From NCBI GenBank assembly GCA_026874595.1, contig CM049307.1, positions 767,579-831,578 on the forward strand: DNA of 64,000 nt, read 5' to 3'. Shown piece by piece: positions 25,694-39,162 of the stretch (the stretch's first letter is position 1; every line of letters starts with the position of its first letter). The notes beneath the pieces are model-generated. The model did not search any database and was not told the DNA's origin. It worked only from the letters and a program-made list of their open reading frames with translations. The translations under genes and the position numbers were made by a program. The DNA is from Sipunculus nudus. Taxonomy: Eukaryota > Annelida > Sipuncula > Golfingiida > Sipunculidae.

Positions 25694-25752
25694 GTAGGCT
25701 TCTTATTCATTGCTCTGGAAGAATGTGGGCGTCACTTGGATCTTAGATTTTT

Positions 25753-27566
25753 AGCTCAGCTGACTATGAGTCATCTGAGCTATAGTCATGGTCCTTTGTC
25801 TGTAGTCAGTCTGTCTGTCCGTTAACAGGGCACATTTAAAAACCATTGGACCTACGAATCCAAAATTTTGCATACAGTTAGATGTCTCCAAAATCTCCTA
25901 TCATACCGAAAATTGGGTCACCATGACTTTGTTCCATCGAGATATTAAGGAAAAAACTCTGTTTTCCATAAAAAGTCATTGTTACACTTCAGGGCTGCCT
26001 AATATCAAAACCACTGATCTGTTTTTGATCATATTTAGGCCAGTTTTGCATATTGTTTTGTAGTTATTGGCCCAAACATAATGCCATTTTTAAAATATCA
26101 GGAAATATATTTACTCACTTAACATGAAAATTGCTGAGGCTGGAGACTTTTTTTCAGGGACATAACTTTATTTAATCAAGATTCAATTGTTTACCCAAAA
26201 TTATATCTGAATTTTGAAAATATTTTAAGTTATGAGCATAAATAAAAACTTGATACCTTAAATTTTGTCCAACTTTGGCAACAGCACGTTTTTTTCCTGT
26301 AAGCACTGTTTATTTAATTTTCGCAGCATACAACATAAGGATTTTACCTTTTAAATTCTGAAATTTCAAAATATTGATTAAAAAAAGTAGCTTTATTCAA
26401 GTTTTCATACACCATGTCAAGTGTTGTTTACATCAAGCCCACCTAGTAGTACAGCCTTAACTTGTGTTATGTAACACCCACTCCAGGCAGCTTGCCTTGG
26501 CTCAGCTTGGCCACTACTAGCAGGCTTCCCCTCTGCCCTGCACTCCCCCACCCCTCCCCCCAGATGGTGCATAAACTAGATGAATGTTATAATTTTCTGT
26601 ATTTTATTCATTCTTATTCTAGGCTATGCTACATATCAGATTTTGTATTGTACCATCAGGGTTAGAATGATTAAAGTGCACATTTAATTGTGTCAACAAT
26701 GTGGTGTATTGCTATGCAAGTGTGGATATTCATCAGATAAGGAATTCCTTACTTCAGAAGAGTAAAAACTTCACCAGGTTTGAAATTGGCTATTAATTCC
26801 AATAATAAATTATAGCTGAGATAATTATTAGCACAATGATATTGTTTGTCCCTCATTCAACCAACAGTGTGTACACTTTATTTGAAAAGATGTTTTTATT
26901 TTATCAAATTTACTGAATCTTATTTTTCAGTTAATAAAATTAAGCATGTACTGAAAACTCCAATGTACAAAACTTTTTAATAGTGATTCAGGGAACAATC
27001 TTGAAGATGCCATGTTGTGGCATTATTTTCTTTTAAATTCAGTTTAAACATTTTTGATTTAAAAATAATAAAATATATGTTTATGTTTAATATGACCCAT
27101 TATGAGCTACTTACACTCTAGATAAATAATGATTAACAACTCTGATATTTTAAATTATATTTACAGATTTTTTTACCTGTAAATAAAAAAATATTATTCT
27201 AATAAAAAATATTATTGGAAAGAGTGGATATGCTAAAAAAATAGGCTTTGACATACACTTAAATGGATTATTCCCTTGAAAATGAAATAAAGGTATCAGT
27301 CCATTCTGTCCACTTGCCTGTCAATCTGTAAAATTTTTCATATGCATCACAGTATCTCAAAACTTTTACTGTTTTTCTTCATGACAGTCTTGTCAGAGTA
27401 TTAGTTTTGCAATCATATATTTACAACTTTGCTATAACCAAGTGGGAGGGCCCCTTTCCTCCTAGCTTCTCATATGCTTATATATATAAAATACATCACA
27501 ATAGAATATTTTGCCTTTGCAAAAACTTCAAACTTCAGCTGAGCGCTGTGACCCATGGGTCCCTTG
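25753..27566 (+). mobile_element. Helitron-like family A element, complete
   Basis: The 5' end is AGCTCAGCTGACTATGAGTC, then ATCTGAGCTATAG. The 3' end is TTCAGCTGAGCGCTGTGACC, then CATGGGTCCCTTG. This 1.8-kb copy has the same body as the interrupted copy at 40207-43684, including CCACCTAGTAGTACAGCC, GGCAGCTTGCCTTGGCTCAG and TTGCAATCATATATTTA blocks, and so serves as the uninterrupted reference. No coding capacity is seen. Confidence 0.75.
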
Positions 27567-28059
27567 TTTTAAAATTAAGATGCCATAGTCTGTCAGAATT
27601 TGTCTGTGGGTGAAACTGATTTAATCAGGGAGACAGAATAGACAGTTCATTTATGAGATCATGTTTTTCATAATAATTTATTTGTAGAATGCAGCATCTG
27701 AACATGTCATGTATTATCTGGAAAGGTATATCCTGTTTTGAGGAAATATTATAAAGGATGTTTCAATGTTTAATTATTATATCAAGAAGTGCTGTTAGAT
27801 TTGCATATATTTCAAGATTAACACTTCATTTAGAAGCACAGTAGTATGCATGTAACTGTTTGTCTATATAAACAAAATTTGACAGAATTTGACTTCTTTA
27901 CTTTGTTTCATTTTAATGTAAATGCTAAATTCCATTTCAGCCAGCAGATGAATTGGTAATTATTTAAGCATACATTTTATTTTCTAACTCTCTCATTCAG
28001 CTATACCCAACTCTCCCATCACATCTGTTACATTATAACTGGCTCAGCATGTTTTTTGC
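27567..28059. other. intron sequence, nothing recognised
   Basis: Unique AT-rich sequence between a family A and a family B element. No exon is supported. Confidence 0.5.
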
Positions 28060-31000
28060 TCAGCTGACTGAAATTCATCTGAGCTATCGGATCACTCTTT
28101 GTCTGTTGTCCGTCTCTCTGTCCGATTGTTAACAGGGCACAAATCTTAACTGCTGGACCTAGAGACTTTTAACTGAAAACCAATGGAGGTCCATAAAAAT
28201 TTTTGAATACCTGAAATTAGGTTACTGTGACATATATCCTCTGAGCTATGGGGCTAGAAAGTATCCCCCCCCCCCAGAATAATTCAAAATTTGACACAAA
28301 AGCTCCAGTATCTGAATAACGAATGCATTGATTACCATGATTCTTTCCACACATATTGATCATGGAGTGTTTCATGATTTCCTAAAGACTGGTGGTGCCA
28401 TCTGTATTTTTCTAATTTTTATACGGTTTTTACCTCAGCTGACTATAAGTCATCTAAGCTATAGTCGTGGTCCATTGTCCGTCATCCGTCCGTCTGTCTG
28501 TCCATCTGGCCGTCCGGCCGTCTGACCGTAAGACTGGCACGTTTCGACACCATTGGTTCTACGAATCTGAAATTTGCCATACAGTTAGATGTCCCCAAAA
28601 TCTCCTACCATGCTGAAAATTGGGTCAATAGGACTACATTCCTTTGAGATATTAAGGAAAAACCTTAATTTTTTATTAGAAATCTATTTTCACACATCAG
28701 GACTGCCTAATATCAAAACCACTCATCTGGTTTTCTTCATATTTACCATAAATATTTCTCTATATAGTTCCTATGTACATGCCAGAAATTAAGTCAGTAT
28801 TATTTAATTTAAAAAAGTTATTGGCCCAAACATAATGGACTTTGTAAAAAAATCAGGAAAGATATTTGGTCACTTAAGACCAAAAGTGTTAAAGGTAGGG
28901 ACTTTTTTTCAGTAATACAACTTTAATTGATCAAAATTTAATTGTATACCGATCAAAATCTGTTAATTTTTTTTTTTAAATTGGCAAAAATATAAAATTG
29001 GTACCTTAAATTTTGCCCAAGTTTGACCATGGCACGTTTTTTTCCTGTAAGTACTGTGGATTTAATTTTCACAGCATGTTTTTGTTAGCATTTTGTCTGT
29101 TAATACCAAAAATTTGAAACCAGTTGATCAAAAACTGTAGATTTTATTCAAGTTTTCAAGTACCATGTCACATCAAGTTTACATCAAGCTAGTGTTATGC
29201 AGTTTGCTCGAGCTCAGCACCCCAGCTTCAGCTCTAAGTTCCTTAAATTTAACATACAGTTAGATGTCTCCAAAATCCCCTACCATGCCAAGAATTTTAT
29301 CACTAGGACTTAATTCCTTTGAAATATTAAGGAAAAACTTTATTTTTCCATTAAAAACCCATTGTTCCACTGTAAGACTGCCTAATATCAAAACCACTGA
29401 TCTGACTTTGATCATATATAATATACATATTTTTCTATACATTCGCTATGCACATGCCAGAAATGATGTCAGTATTAAGTAATTGTTTTAAGTTATGGGC
29501 CCAAACATAATGCACTTTTTAAAAAATCAAGAAATATATTTACTCCCTTAACAATAGGATTGCTGAAGCTAGAGATTTTTTTGTCAGGGATGTAACATTA
29601 TTTAATCAAGATTCAATTGAATACCAAAAATTAGTTCTGAATTTTTCAAATTTTATAAGTTATTAGTATAAATATAAAATTAGTACCTTAAAATTTTGCC
29701 CAACTTTGACCATGGCACGTTTGTTTCCTGAGAGCACCGTTGATATAATTTTCATATTATGCATACATAAGATTTCATCTTTGTAGTTTAGAAAGCTGAA
29801 AGAAATTGGCCAAATATTGTAGCTTTTATTAATGTTTTTATGAGACCATGTCAGATCCAGGCTTAATCCAGCCCCTCTTTAGTCACCTGTATGTTGACCT
29901 TGTTGACCTTTCATCAGATTATGCATGCTTGAGCGAAGCATACACTGGGGCAGCCAGGCAGCTAATGCCAAGCCACAGTTGATCCAGGTGTCCAACCCAA
30001 CTCATCTAGTAGTTGTTTTGAAAAACAACATAACAATAAACAATAAATTAATAATTTTTTATATTGGTTTTTTATAACAAATTAAAGAAAATTTATAGAA
30101 AAGGAATTTGTTAGTTGATGAGTAACAGAAAATTAACTTGCTGTTACTGATGATGTAAGAATCTTGTATGGATGGATAGAATGTCAATGTCAATGTTATT
30201 CCCAATAACACTATGCAGTCACCTATGGTATTTTTCAGTGAAATTTTAATGATAAAAAAATAAATCATATTATTCATTACTAATCATTAGGGATCATATG
30301 AAGGAAATTAATGATAGACAAAGATGCAATTGATAATATTAATCTAGATTCCTACTGTGTCTTGTGTGTAGATTGATGTGAAAGTAGTCCAAAGTGAATA
30401 TATTACATTTATTTTTTTAACATAAATAAAAGCCATAAAACCAGGTACTTATGATCATTATTTAAATTTGGGAATTTTGTATATTCTGGATTCTCAACAT
30501 CATTGTTTGGCTAAAACTGAAAAAATACTAGACATGGTGCAAAAGCTTTGCAAATGTATTTGAATACGAATATGAATATGTACTGCATTAAAAAATTTTA
30601 TTGCATAAGAATGGGAATTCAGGTAAAAATGAAAGTATTTGAATACCAGTGCAGATACTTTCAAAATGTATTCATGAATGCATTTATGAATATATTCTAT
30701 AATATTTTTTCAATAATCATTTCAGTTATATTTAATTTGAAAAAATCATATGATTTTCTTAATATTTTTTTTAATAAAAATTATATTGGCACAATATTTG
30801 TTATTAAATTTTAATAAATAAACTCTTTTACCATATGTGCTGCTTATAAGTTATATGGCCAAGTCAAAATCTGTGTGACAATAGCACTCCATTTGTTAAT
30901 AAAATAAATGAAATCAATCCTCTTCCCTGTCTCAAAAGATACTATCAAAATCATACAGAAGCTAAACACCAACAACTCATAATAAAGCTTATATTTATTA

Positions 31001-31803
31001 CCACACAAAACAAGCATGTGCCTCTTTCTCAAATCATATTTTTATCATATATAACAGCTGAGCGCCGTGACCCATGGGTCCCTTGTTTCTGTATTTTTGG
31101 GCCCTTCAGATGAAGTAGTCTGTCCATTAACAGGGCACAAATCGTAACCGTTAGACCTAAAAACTTTGTTACTATACATCCAGGGAGGTCCTAAGCCAGT
31201 CTCCTTGGAAACCTGAAATTAGGTCATGGTGACCTATATACTGTGAGCTATGGGCCAAAAAAACATGATTTTTAGCACCCTGAAATCAGATGGGCACAAA
31301 TTGTATCTGCTAGCCCTAGAATGTTTCAATGTAATATACAGGGAAGTCTTGGGCAATCTCCATGGAAACATGAAATTAGGTCATGGTGACCTATATTTTG
31401 CAAGCTACTGGCCAAAACATCTTGGGCAATCTCCATGGAAACCTGAAATTAGGCCATGGTGACCTAAATAACTGGCCAAAAACATTTTAAGCACCAAGAC
31501 AGTCAAACAGGGTACAAAGCTTTACTGTTGGACCTAGAATCTTCTGTCTTGACATCCAGGGATGTCCTTCAGAAATGTGCTTGGTCATTTTTAGCTCTCA
31601 GCTGACTGCATACAAAAATGCTAGATTTCTTGGGAATGGCTTGACATATTATCATGAAACTTTTTCTTTCTTGTTGATTTTGAAGAACTTTATTTGCTAC
31701 AGTTGAATGGGGATACCACCTACAAAATTTAGCATTCAGATGATAAAATTGATTTAGTGAATGTCCTCCTAGTCAGCTGAGCATCATGACCCATGGGTCA
31801 CTT
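28060..31803 (+). mobile_element. Helitron-like family B element with a nested family A element
   Basis: The 5' end GCTCAGCTGACTGAAATTC, then ATCTGAGCTAT, is followed by the B body (TTAACAGGGCACAAATCTTA...). The 3' end is GTCAGCTGAGCATCATGACC, then CATGGGTCACTTG. The B body is interrupted by a family A copy at about 28437-31088. After it, the body resumes (TCTGTCCATTAACAGGGCAC). Non-coding. Confidence 0.7.
28437..31088 (+). mobile_element. Helitron-like family A element nested in family B
   Basis: The 5' end CTCAGCTGACTATAAGTCAT, then CTAAGCTATAGTCGTGG, is followed by repeated CCGTCCGTCTGTCTG. The 3' end is CAGCTGAGCGCCGTGACC, then CATGGGTCCCTTG. The interior contains two copies of the family A body module (28560-29080 and 29240-29780, beginning TTAGATGTCCCCAAAATCTCC / TTAGATGTCTCCAAAATCCCC), a partial internal duplication or second insertion. 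The insertion point lies downstream of the host's GGTGGTGCCATCTGTATTTTT. Confidence 0.65.
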
Positions 31804-32097
31804 GTTATCATCCTTTGATCGAGTAATATTAGGATGTACATAAACTGTTGATACCCTTTGATAGAACAATACTAGCATGTACATATATTGTTGATATCCT
31901 GTGAAGGACCAGCATATATATAAATTTTGACTGCCATGCATGTAAGTAAGTTTATTTGAATAATGGTCAAGAACCAGCATTTATAATAGTTTTTCCTCCT
32001 CTCTCACCCATATTCGAATAATAAAGTAAAGACTGGTAAATAGTATAACCAGTGCTTCTTATTATACTACCCATAACTGTTCTTCCTCCTTTTTATC

Positions 32098-34966
32098 TTA
32101 GCTGACTAGGAGTCATCTGATGATGATCCTTTGTCCATAATCTGTCCCTCTTTTGAATTATCATGTTTTGAAACTGTTGGACCTACAAACCTGATATTAG
32201 ACATAATGTTAGATGTCCCTTAAGTTCTCCTACAGAAACCTGAAACTGGGTCACTCAAGACTTTTTTCCTTTCAAGAGATTCAGGAAAAACCTCCTTTTT
32301 CATTGAAAATGTATTTTTCTACTTCAAGAGAACCTATGATCAAAACCACTGCTCTTATTTTGTTTGTATTTGGCATACATATTCCTCTATATATTGCCTA
32401 TGTATTTTAAGAAATTAGGTTAATATTACTTTATTATGTCTCCCCTTCCATGGTGGGAAACATACAGTGTTTGGTCTGTCATCATCTGCAGTGACATCAT
32501 TGTTGTCTGGGTAATTTTTTGTGAAACGGATAACTTTTGAATCACTTGATATTTTTTTTTCATGGAGTTTGATATTTTTAATTATTTATACTGATAACTC
32601 AGATGAGTTCCTAATTGGTAACCTTGACCTTCATTTTCAAGGTCAAATCAGCCAAAATAGAAATTTTTCCAAATCCCATAATTTTTAGCGAACCTGTGAG
32701 CTTATGCGACGGCGCAGCCTCGTCTGTCTGCATCAGCCATCTGCCGTCCACCGTCGTCCATATGTTAACCCATGCTATCTCAGGAACCATCAGAACTAGC
32801 AGCTCAAAATTGCATGTAAGAATCAGTTACATGTCAGACTTCATCAGATTGAGCTTATTTTTTGGGTATACCTTCACTAACTTCGATTTTATAGGGAAAA
32901 AGCTTAAAAACCTTTAAAAATCTTCTTCTCTGAAATTGTACAGCCAAATTGTCCAATATTTCACTGAAATCATTCTTGGGACAATTTCTCTCAAGTTTGT
33001 TCAAAAGATTCCAGTTCTGAGATTTGTGGCCGAGTTACAGGAGGTTGAACTTAGTCATCTGTCCAAAAAAGCTCATTAAAATTAAAATCTCAGAAACGGC
33101 TTGAGCAATCATCACCAAGTTTTATGCAATGTTTGTCACATAAGTCATATCTGAAATTGAGGTATTGGTGGCGCCACCTACATTGATCTGTTTTTTACAA
33201 GCACAATTTAATTTTAGACTCTTCTAGCTTATACACTGTTTCATGGTGAAACTGTTAAGCTGATTGGTTTAAACTTTACAAGAATTATTCTATGGTAGAG
33301 TTCTGCCAGTTTTATAAGAATGGATTGGGAAAATGCAGCTTTAAAAAAGCAGTGTAGCCAATTGAAAAAGGCTTTCAGTAGCAAGCCAAGTTTCAACATG
33401 CTGAGTCAAGAGGTCACTCAGTTCAACCAGGGGAGGTCAAGACATCACCATGGCAACTGACCTGGCTCTGTCTGGTGTCTAGACAATGTGTTTAGATGTC
33501 TAGAAACACCATCTAGATGCAGAATGCCCAGAATAGAACTAGTGGACCTTTATCTTTCAACTGTTTAAAAAAACTTGGTTTGCATTTTTAGCAAACCTGT
33601 GAGCTTATGCAATGGTGTGACATCGTCCATAGCGCGTCATAGCTGTCTCCACAAGGGCAGGAGCTAGCATCACAAAATTTTTTGCAAAAAATCATCTAAA
33701 ATATTCTATCTGATTTTGCTTATTTCTTGACTAACTGCATTTTCTTAGATTTTATAGGGAAAAGCTAAAAAACATTTTAAAATGTTCTTCTCCAAAACCA
33801 TGCTGCCAATTTTTTCGTTTATCTGTCCCAGTTATCCTCCCTGGCAAAAAGAACATATCTGAAATATCCTGACTGATACATCCTTGGTTTAAAATGTCCT
33901 AGTCCAAAATGTGCTGGTCGGAAATGTCCATTTTGCTGAAATCATGACTAAGGTAGATATGCGGGACAAAAGAGGATCAATATTAAAATTTAAAAAATAA
34001 ACCTCCATTCATACTCCCAAACTTTGCACAGATTGGCATTAGGCCTGTAGGCCTTGTTTTAGTATCCCATATGTTTTCCTCAAATTTGTTACACAAATTA
34101 TTTCAACCATGTTCTCAGATGAGTTTAAAATCTGGTATATTGACTTGAATCTTAGAGGTAAAATCAGCCACATTGTTTCTCATGGTTTCTACAATTTTTG
34201 GGGGAATTTTTTTTTAACCCCTTGAATTTGGAAGCTCTATGTATTCTTTCCTCAAATTTGATTGACAAATTGTTTCAACCAAGTTCTCACACAGGTTGGG
34301 AAACTGGTGACTTTGACCATCCTCTTCAAGGTCAAATCAGCCAAAATAGAAATATTTTGTGACCTTTGTCACTTTGAACCAGTGCTCAACATATTTTCAA
34401 GAAATACCTGAATTGTTTCTACAAATCTTGGATGTAATTGAAAACCTATAACCTTGACCTTAATCTTTAAGGTCAAATCAGCGGAGCAGAAAAATTCAAT
34501 GAACGCTATAACTTTTGAACGACTCAATATATTTTCATGAAATTTGATAGTTGAATTGTTTCTACCAAAATCTTTGATGTGTTCTAAAACCAGTGACCTT
34601 GACCTTCAACTCTAAAGTCAAATCAGCCAAAATAAAAATTATTTGTGAACTTTTTTTAGTAAAATATTATTTTTGTGAGATATTTTAAATGATATAACTT
34701 GATACTAAATATGGCTTTATAATAATGTTTAAAAAATATTAGAATAATTAAATTTGTAACGTCTCATATTTCTTAAAGAATGTATTGGAAATACTTATTT
34801 TATCATTAGATATAGTTAGGATCTCTGATGCTTCTCAAATGCTTTTGCAAATTTATCAAATAAACTTTGAACATATCTGATATCTAAATGTATTCTAAAC
34901 TTTTAGATATATTACCTCCAAGGGCCAACTTCAGCTGAGTGCCATGACCCGTGGGTCCCTTGTTTC
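32098..34966 (+). mobile_element. composite Helitron-like region with a family A 3' end
   Basis: A degenerate 5' end (TTAGCTGACTAGGAGTCATC) at about 32098 and a family A 3' end (TTCAGCTGAGTGCCATGACC, CGTGGGTCCCTTG) at about 34931-34966 enclose mixed repeat material. Included are a segment starting TATGTCTCCCCTTCCATGG (about 32436) and two related segments starting GCRAACCTGTGAGCTTATGC (about 32687 and 33592). Repeated units with AAGGTCAAATCAGCCAAAAT occur at about 32638, 34328, 34468 and 34612. Boundaries of the inner elements are not resolved. No coding sequence is recognised. Confidence 0.45.
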
Positions 34967-35569
34967 AGTTCATTATGCCATTTTGCCCCATTGGCCTAAA
35001 GATAGTTTAAGGCTCTTCATGCATATATTTCATAGCTTTATCACATGATATAGCCTGCCACTGTATTACCAAAGTTGCAAATATTTGTGAGCTGTGTTCT
35101 GTCATGACCTCAGCAATAAGTGACAAAATGACGAAAATATGAAACACTGAAACATTCACTCAAGCAACTTTTGCTTTTGATCACTTAATTTTGATTATCT
35201 GTCATTGAATTACAGTAAAACCTCAAATGTCCATATTTTTAGCTCAGCTGACTTTCAGTCATGCTGGGCTATAGCGATGGGTCTTTGTCCGGCGTCCTTC
35301 CGTCTGTCCATCCGGCCGGCCCACCGTCCGTCCGTTAGCAGGGCACAAATCGTAACCGTAGGGGCTAGGGCCATGAACCCTATGCAGTCTTAGAGGTTCT
35401 TAAAAGATCTCCTTGCAAACCTGAAATTAGGTCACTGCGACCTATATTCTCAAAGTTATGGGGTGTGTTTGCACCCCCCAGAAATAATTCTTTTAGCCAA
35501 AATTTTCATCCCAAACCTTCCATCTGCCACATACAGCTCACCTACCAACAGGGGAAGAACCATAATTAT

Positions 35570-36330
35570 TTTGAGGTCACAAGGTCAAAGGTCAAGGTCA
35601 CAGAACCAACTTCTTTGAAAAGCCTGTGGATGCATTTTAAGCCAAACCTTTCATCCCAATTCTTTGATCTTTCACATATAGCTAGCTCACCTACTAAGTG
35701 GGAGAAGAATCCTATAGATGTTGAGGTCACAAGGTCAAAGGTCAGGGTCACAGGATTCAATTCTTTGAAAAGGTTGTGGACACATTTCAAGCTAGACCTT
35801 TCATTCCAAACCTTTCAGCACTGATATCACTTCTCTGCCAACAGGGGAAAAGACCTGTTGATTTTGAGGTCAAAGGTCAAGTTCACAGCACCCTCTTCTA
35901 ATGTGGAGTCATTTTCAGGCAAACTTTTCAATCTATACTTTCCACCTGTCATATATGGCTTACCTACCAATAGGGGAAGAAGCCTATTGATGTTGAGTTC
36001 AAAAGGTCAAAGGTCAAGGTCACAATATTGTTCTAAATGCTTGTGAACATATTTTTTTAAAAGGTTGTGGACACATTTCAAGCTGGACTTTTTATTCCAA
36101 ACCTTCCAGCACTGATATCTATTCTCTGCCAACAGGGGAAAAGACCTGTTGATTTTCAGGTCAAAGGTCAAGTTCATCGCACCCTCTTCTAATGTGGAGA
36201 CATTTTCAGGCAAACATTTCAATCTATACCTTCCATCTGACATATATGGCTTACCTACCAATAAGGGAAGAAGCCTATTGATGTCGAGTTCAAAAGGTCA
36301 AAGGTCCAGGCCACAATACTTAATTGTTCT
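35570..36330 (+). repeat. ~140-bp tandem units carrying AGGTCA direct repeats
   Basis: Six diverged units each contain AGGTCAAAGGTCA, most followed by a further near-copy of AAGGTCA (starts about 35582, 35732, 35867, 36004, 36158, 36294). Between these, each has CTTTCATCCCAAACCTTCCA-like sequence and CCAACAGGGGAAGA. Related units occur at 50880-51130, 52930-53880 and 55290-55940. AGGTCA half-sites spaced by one base are the DR1 element recognised by RXR/HNF4/COUP-TF-type nuclear receptors; function here is untested. Confidence 0.7.
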
Positions 36331-37096
36331 AAATGCTTGTGAACATATTTCTGGTGAAACTGTTCAACCCAAACCTTCAGTCTTTCACATATGCCACATC
36401 TATGCATCACACAATTTGATCCAAACTTCATATTTATGGGTCTTTTTGCTTGACGAAATAACTGATTGATTTTGGGGTCAGCTGGTCAGGAGGTAAAGGT
36501 TGCAGATCTAAGTTATTCACTCATTGGTTGCCAAGTAATTACACCAGTTTTAAGTGGTTAGTAGTTACCCATCATTTAGAAAGAATCCAGTTGATATGTG
36601 GGCAAAAGGCCAAGGTCATTGGTCAGGGATGTTTGCAATAACTTATTTTGTAGACCATCTCTATTTTTCTTTTATATATAACCATTGCAATCCAGCTGGT
36701 ACATTTCACTGTGTCGCTGTAATTGTGAGTGACACTAGTGACATATGACTCCCTTTTGTATCAGCCTATTAAGTGATAAGGCTGAGTGATAAGTACCTGT
36801 TACCTGCATAACAAAAACACAGTTGTCGGAATGCTTCAGCCAGGCATTAAGACTATGAAAGTACAGTATAAAGGTTTAGCTACTGATTTATAAGATGATG
36901 GGAACATTTTGCAGTTTATTTTATGGAATCATAGCAATAAACTTAGTTTCCTAGATATCGGAATATTTATATATAAATCACCACATATAAAAGCAAGTGT
37001 TTGTTCTCATAATATGTGGATATGTACCTGGATTAAGGATGGCTTTTATTCATTACAAGACTCTTAGTCATGCTTTCTGCATTTCCTTTCTTTCAG

Positions 37097-37159
37097 GTTT
37101 TGCAGTTTACCTACCCTGCTGACCCCATTGAAAAGCAGAGTTATAATAAAAAATATTAG
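37097..37159 (+). CDS. doubtful alternative or terminal exon
   Basis: A good acceptor (TTTCCTTTCTTTCAG) is followed by VLQFTYPADPIEKQSYNKKY and a TAG stop, in the phase required after the exon at 25631-25693. No GT donor preserves phase with the next exon at 39094: the only near GT (CAGA|GTTATA) would shift it. It may be an alternative terminal exon, an exon whose donor was lost, or a chance frame. It also lies between two transposon ends. The first 14 residues look protein-like and the rest is A-rich. Confidence 0.3.
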   Translation, partial: VLQFTYPADPIEKQSYNKKY

Positions 37160-37976
37160 ACTTACACTTTTTACATTTGCATATCTATAAATCTGATATG
37201 AGGGCCTTAACATGCCTTTTGATTTGTTTTGGACATTCATTACTGTACCATCCTTTGGAGAATTTGCCCCAAGTTTGGTCTCTTATTGGAGGATGTGTGA
37301 TATCAAATGTCTGACTTGTCAGAAATCCATTTTGTCCGCCAGTTAGCCACCTTAGAAATCCTTTTTTTCAGTGCAGTTTCAGTGATTTTTCTTCAATGTT
37401 TGATCCAATTTACAGAATGTTTGTTGTCTGATTTCAGACCTGTCAGAAGTTGAATATGGCCACCAGGCAACCATATTCCTTTTGATCATATTATCTCAAG
37501 AACTGTTTAAGTGAATGCAGTTGGAAGTATATTAATCTTATCTTGCAAAGGATTGGGTCAAATATTTCTTAATAAATATTACCATCATTTATACAGGTGC
37601 AGTACAGTTGGCTTGTATTAAATAAAATTTAAACAGTAGCACCCATTTCTGAATAATTCTTGCATGGATTTCCTTGATTTTTTCTATATATGTTGATCTT
37701 ATATTTGCCCTTTGTGGTGTTCCTTTTGACACTGACAGGTATCAACAAGCTCTGGGAATAGTTGCTGATAGCTTAACAATCAATATTTTTCCTCTGACCA
37801 TAAATTCACTGTGTTTTAACCAGACACAGGTGATATATATTTCTGTTGTCGTAGAAAATTTCAACATATTGGCAAATTGGGTCTTCAAAATTTAACTGGA
37901 AGTTGTGAATCTCAGCCCATGATGTCGCAGGTCATGCTTGGCAGCTGAGCGTCATGACCTATGGGTCACTTGTTTT

Positions 37977-39093
37977 TTTCTAAAAGTTAGTTTTTCCAAA
38001 ATTTAAAATGAGGAATTGAAATTTTACCTCTACTAACCTAAAAGTAGAAATACAACATTCAGAAAGTATAATTTACCAAATTACCTTTTGTGACTCCGTG
38101 GAGACTGGTTGAGTGGCATCCACTTCCCCTTGAAGAAAAACAAATGGCATGATAAGTTTGTCTAACTGATCTCAAATGGTTTAGGAGATTCTGTGGTCAC
38201 TAAGCCATTTTGGAACATACATTCATCTGATCACTGTTCACTGCATTGGTCTGTCTCACATGTTTTTATTTTTCTATGTTTGTTTCTTTGTTATTTCCCG
38301 TTGGTTAACTAGCTCAAGTTTGGTAAGAGATCATCATTTTGAGTTTTCTGTGTCATCAATTTGACTGTGATCGCAATACACTGTCAGGTTTCAAAAACTT
38401 AGAACATGAAAGTTTTCTGTGCCATGACTGGCTATGACATCCTCACTGTGATTTAAATAAGGTTACTTACAATCCAGTTTAATCATTCATTAATTAGTCA
38501 GAACCTGGAGTAACTGTTAAGATTTGGTTATCAAAATCAATAAACATTAATTTCTGATCAACAAACTTTACTTCTGTGAAAAAAAGAATATTGAAAATGA
38601 TCATAATTTCTGTGTTCAGGTTTCAACTTCAGATAAATGTTTTTTTCTGATAATGGTTTTTGGATAAACAGCATTCCACTGTACCTTGAATAATTAGCAA
38701 CTGATGTTATGAATAAAATAAATGTGTGTATTGTAAGAGTCTGAGTACTATTGCTACAATTAAAGCCATAAACCTGCGGAATTTTTTAATACTTCAAAGA
38801 AAATTTTAATGATATTCTGTTATATATGTTTATAATTTTTGTGTATATTTATGTTTGTTATTCTAATGCTTATAGTTATTTGAATTGATTTTAGTGTATC
38901 TTATCATTTTGAAAAGACCACCCATCTAAAAGAAACTGCATATAAAACAGCATGAAGGCGTTTATAGTCAGAATAAAATATGATCAGCTGATTTGCAAAA
39001 CTCTGCACATGCATGTAGTTTTGACCAAGTTATGAATTGCTGTTCCTTCCATACAAAAGAGAAATATAACACCTGTATTTTATCATCTCGCAG
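37977..39093. other. intron sequence, no gene seen
   Basis: AT-rich sequence. The stretch GAGTACTATTGCTACAATTAAAG with CATAAACCTGCGGAATTT (38742-38790) is similar to GAGTACTGTTGTTACAAATTC with CATAAACCTGCGAATTTC (39228-39262) on the other side of the next exon. That exon may thus lie between two copies of an older repeat. Confidence 0.5.
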
Positions 39094-39162
39094 ACCTACA
39101 AGAAGCTTCCCCAGATCGGACCCCCTCCCACTATGGATGGCTATGCATGGGAGCGCTCCAAG
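39094..39162 (+). CDS. 69-bp internal exon of the unrecognised gene
   Basis: The acceptor TTTTATCATCTCGCAG precedes 23 open codons, TYKKLPQIGPPPTMDGYA then WERSK, and the donor AAG|GTAATG. It is phase 0 at both ends, joining to the exons at 25631 and 58867. Local base composition is clearly richer in G+C than the flanks. The proline-rich centre (IGPPPTMDGYAW) looks like a linker or docking motif. No family is recognised. It is followed after about 115 bases by a 7-kb nest of transposons and then nearly 20 kb of intron in total. Confidence 0.75.

Larger units (their letters stand above)
35241..37976 (+). mobile_element. Helitron-like family B ends bounding a 2.7-kb region
   Basis: The 5' end is AGCTCAGCTGACTTTCAGTC, then ATGCTGGGCTATAGCGATGG and CCGTCCGTCCG-rich sequence. 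A family B 3' end, GCAGCTGAGCGTCATGACCT, ATGGGTCACTTG, lies at 37941-37976. The first 1.2 kb holds nuclear-receptor-like repeat units. The 36.8-37.9 kb part looks unique and contains a possible exon (37097), so the two ends may belong to two different truncated elements. The 5' end interrupts TACAGTAAAACCTCAAATGT (35214-35233), which resembles a Tigger-type inverted repeat. Confidence 0.45.
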
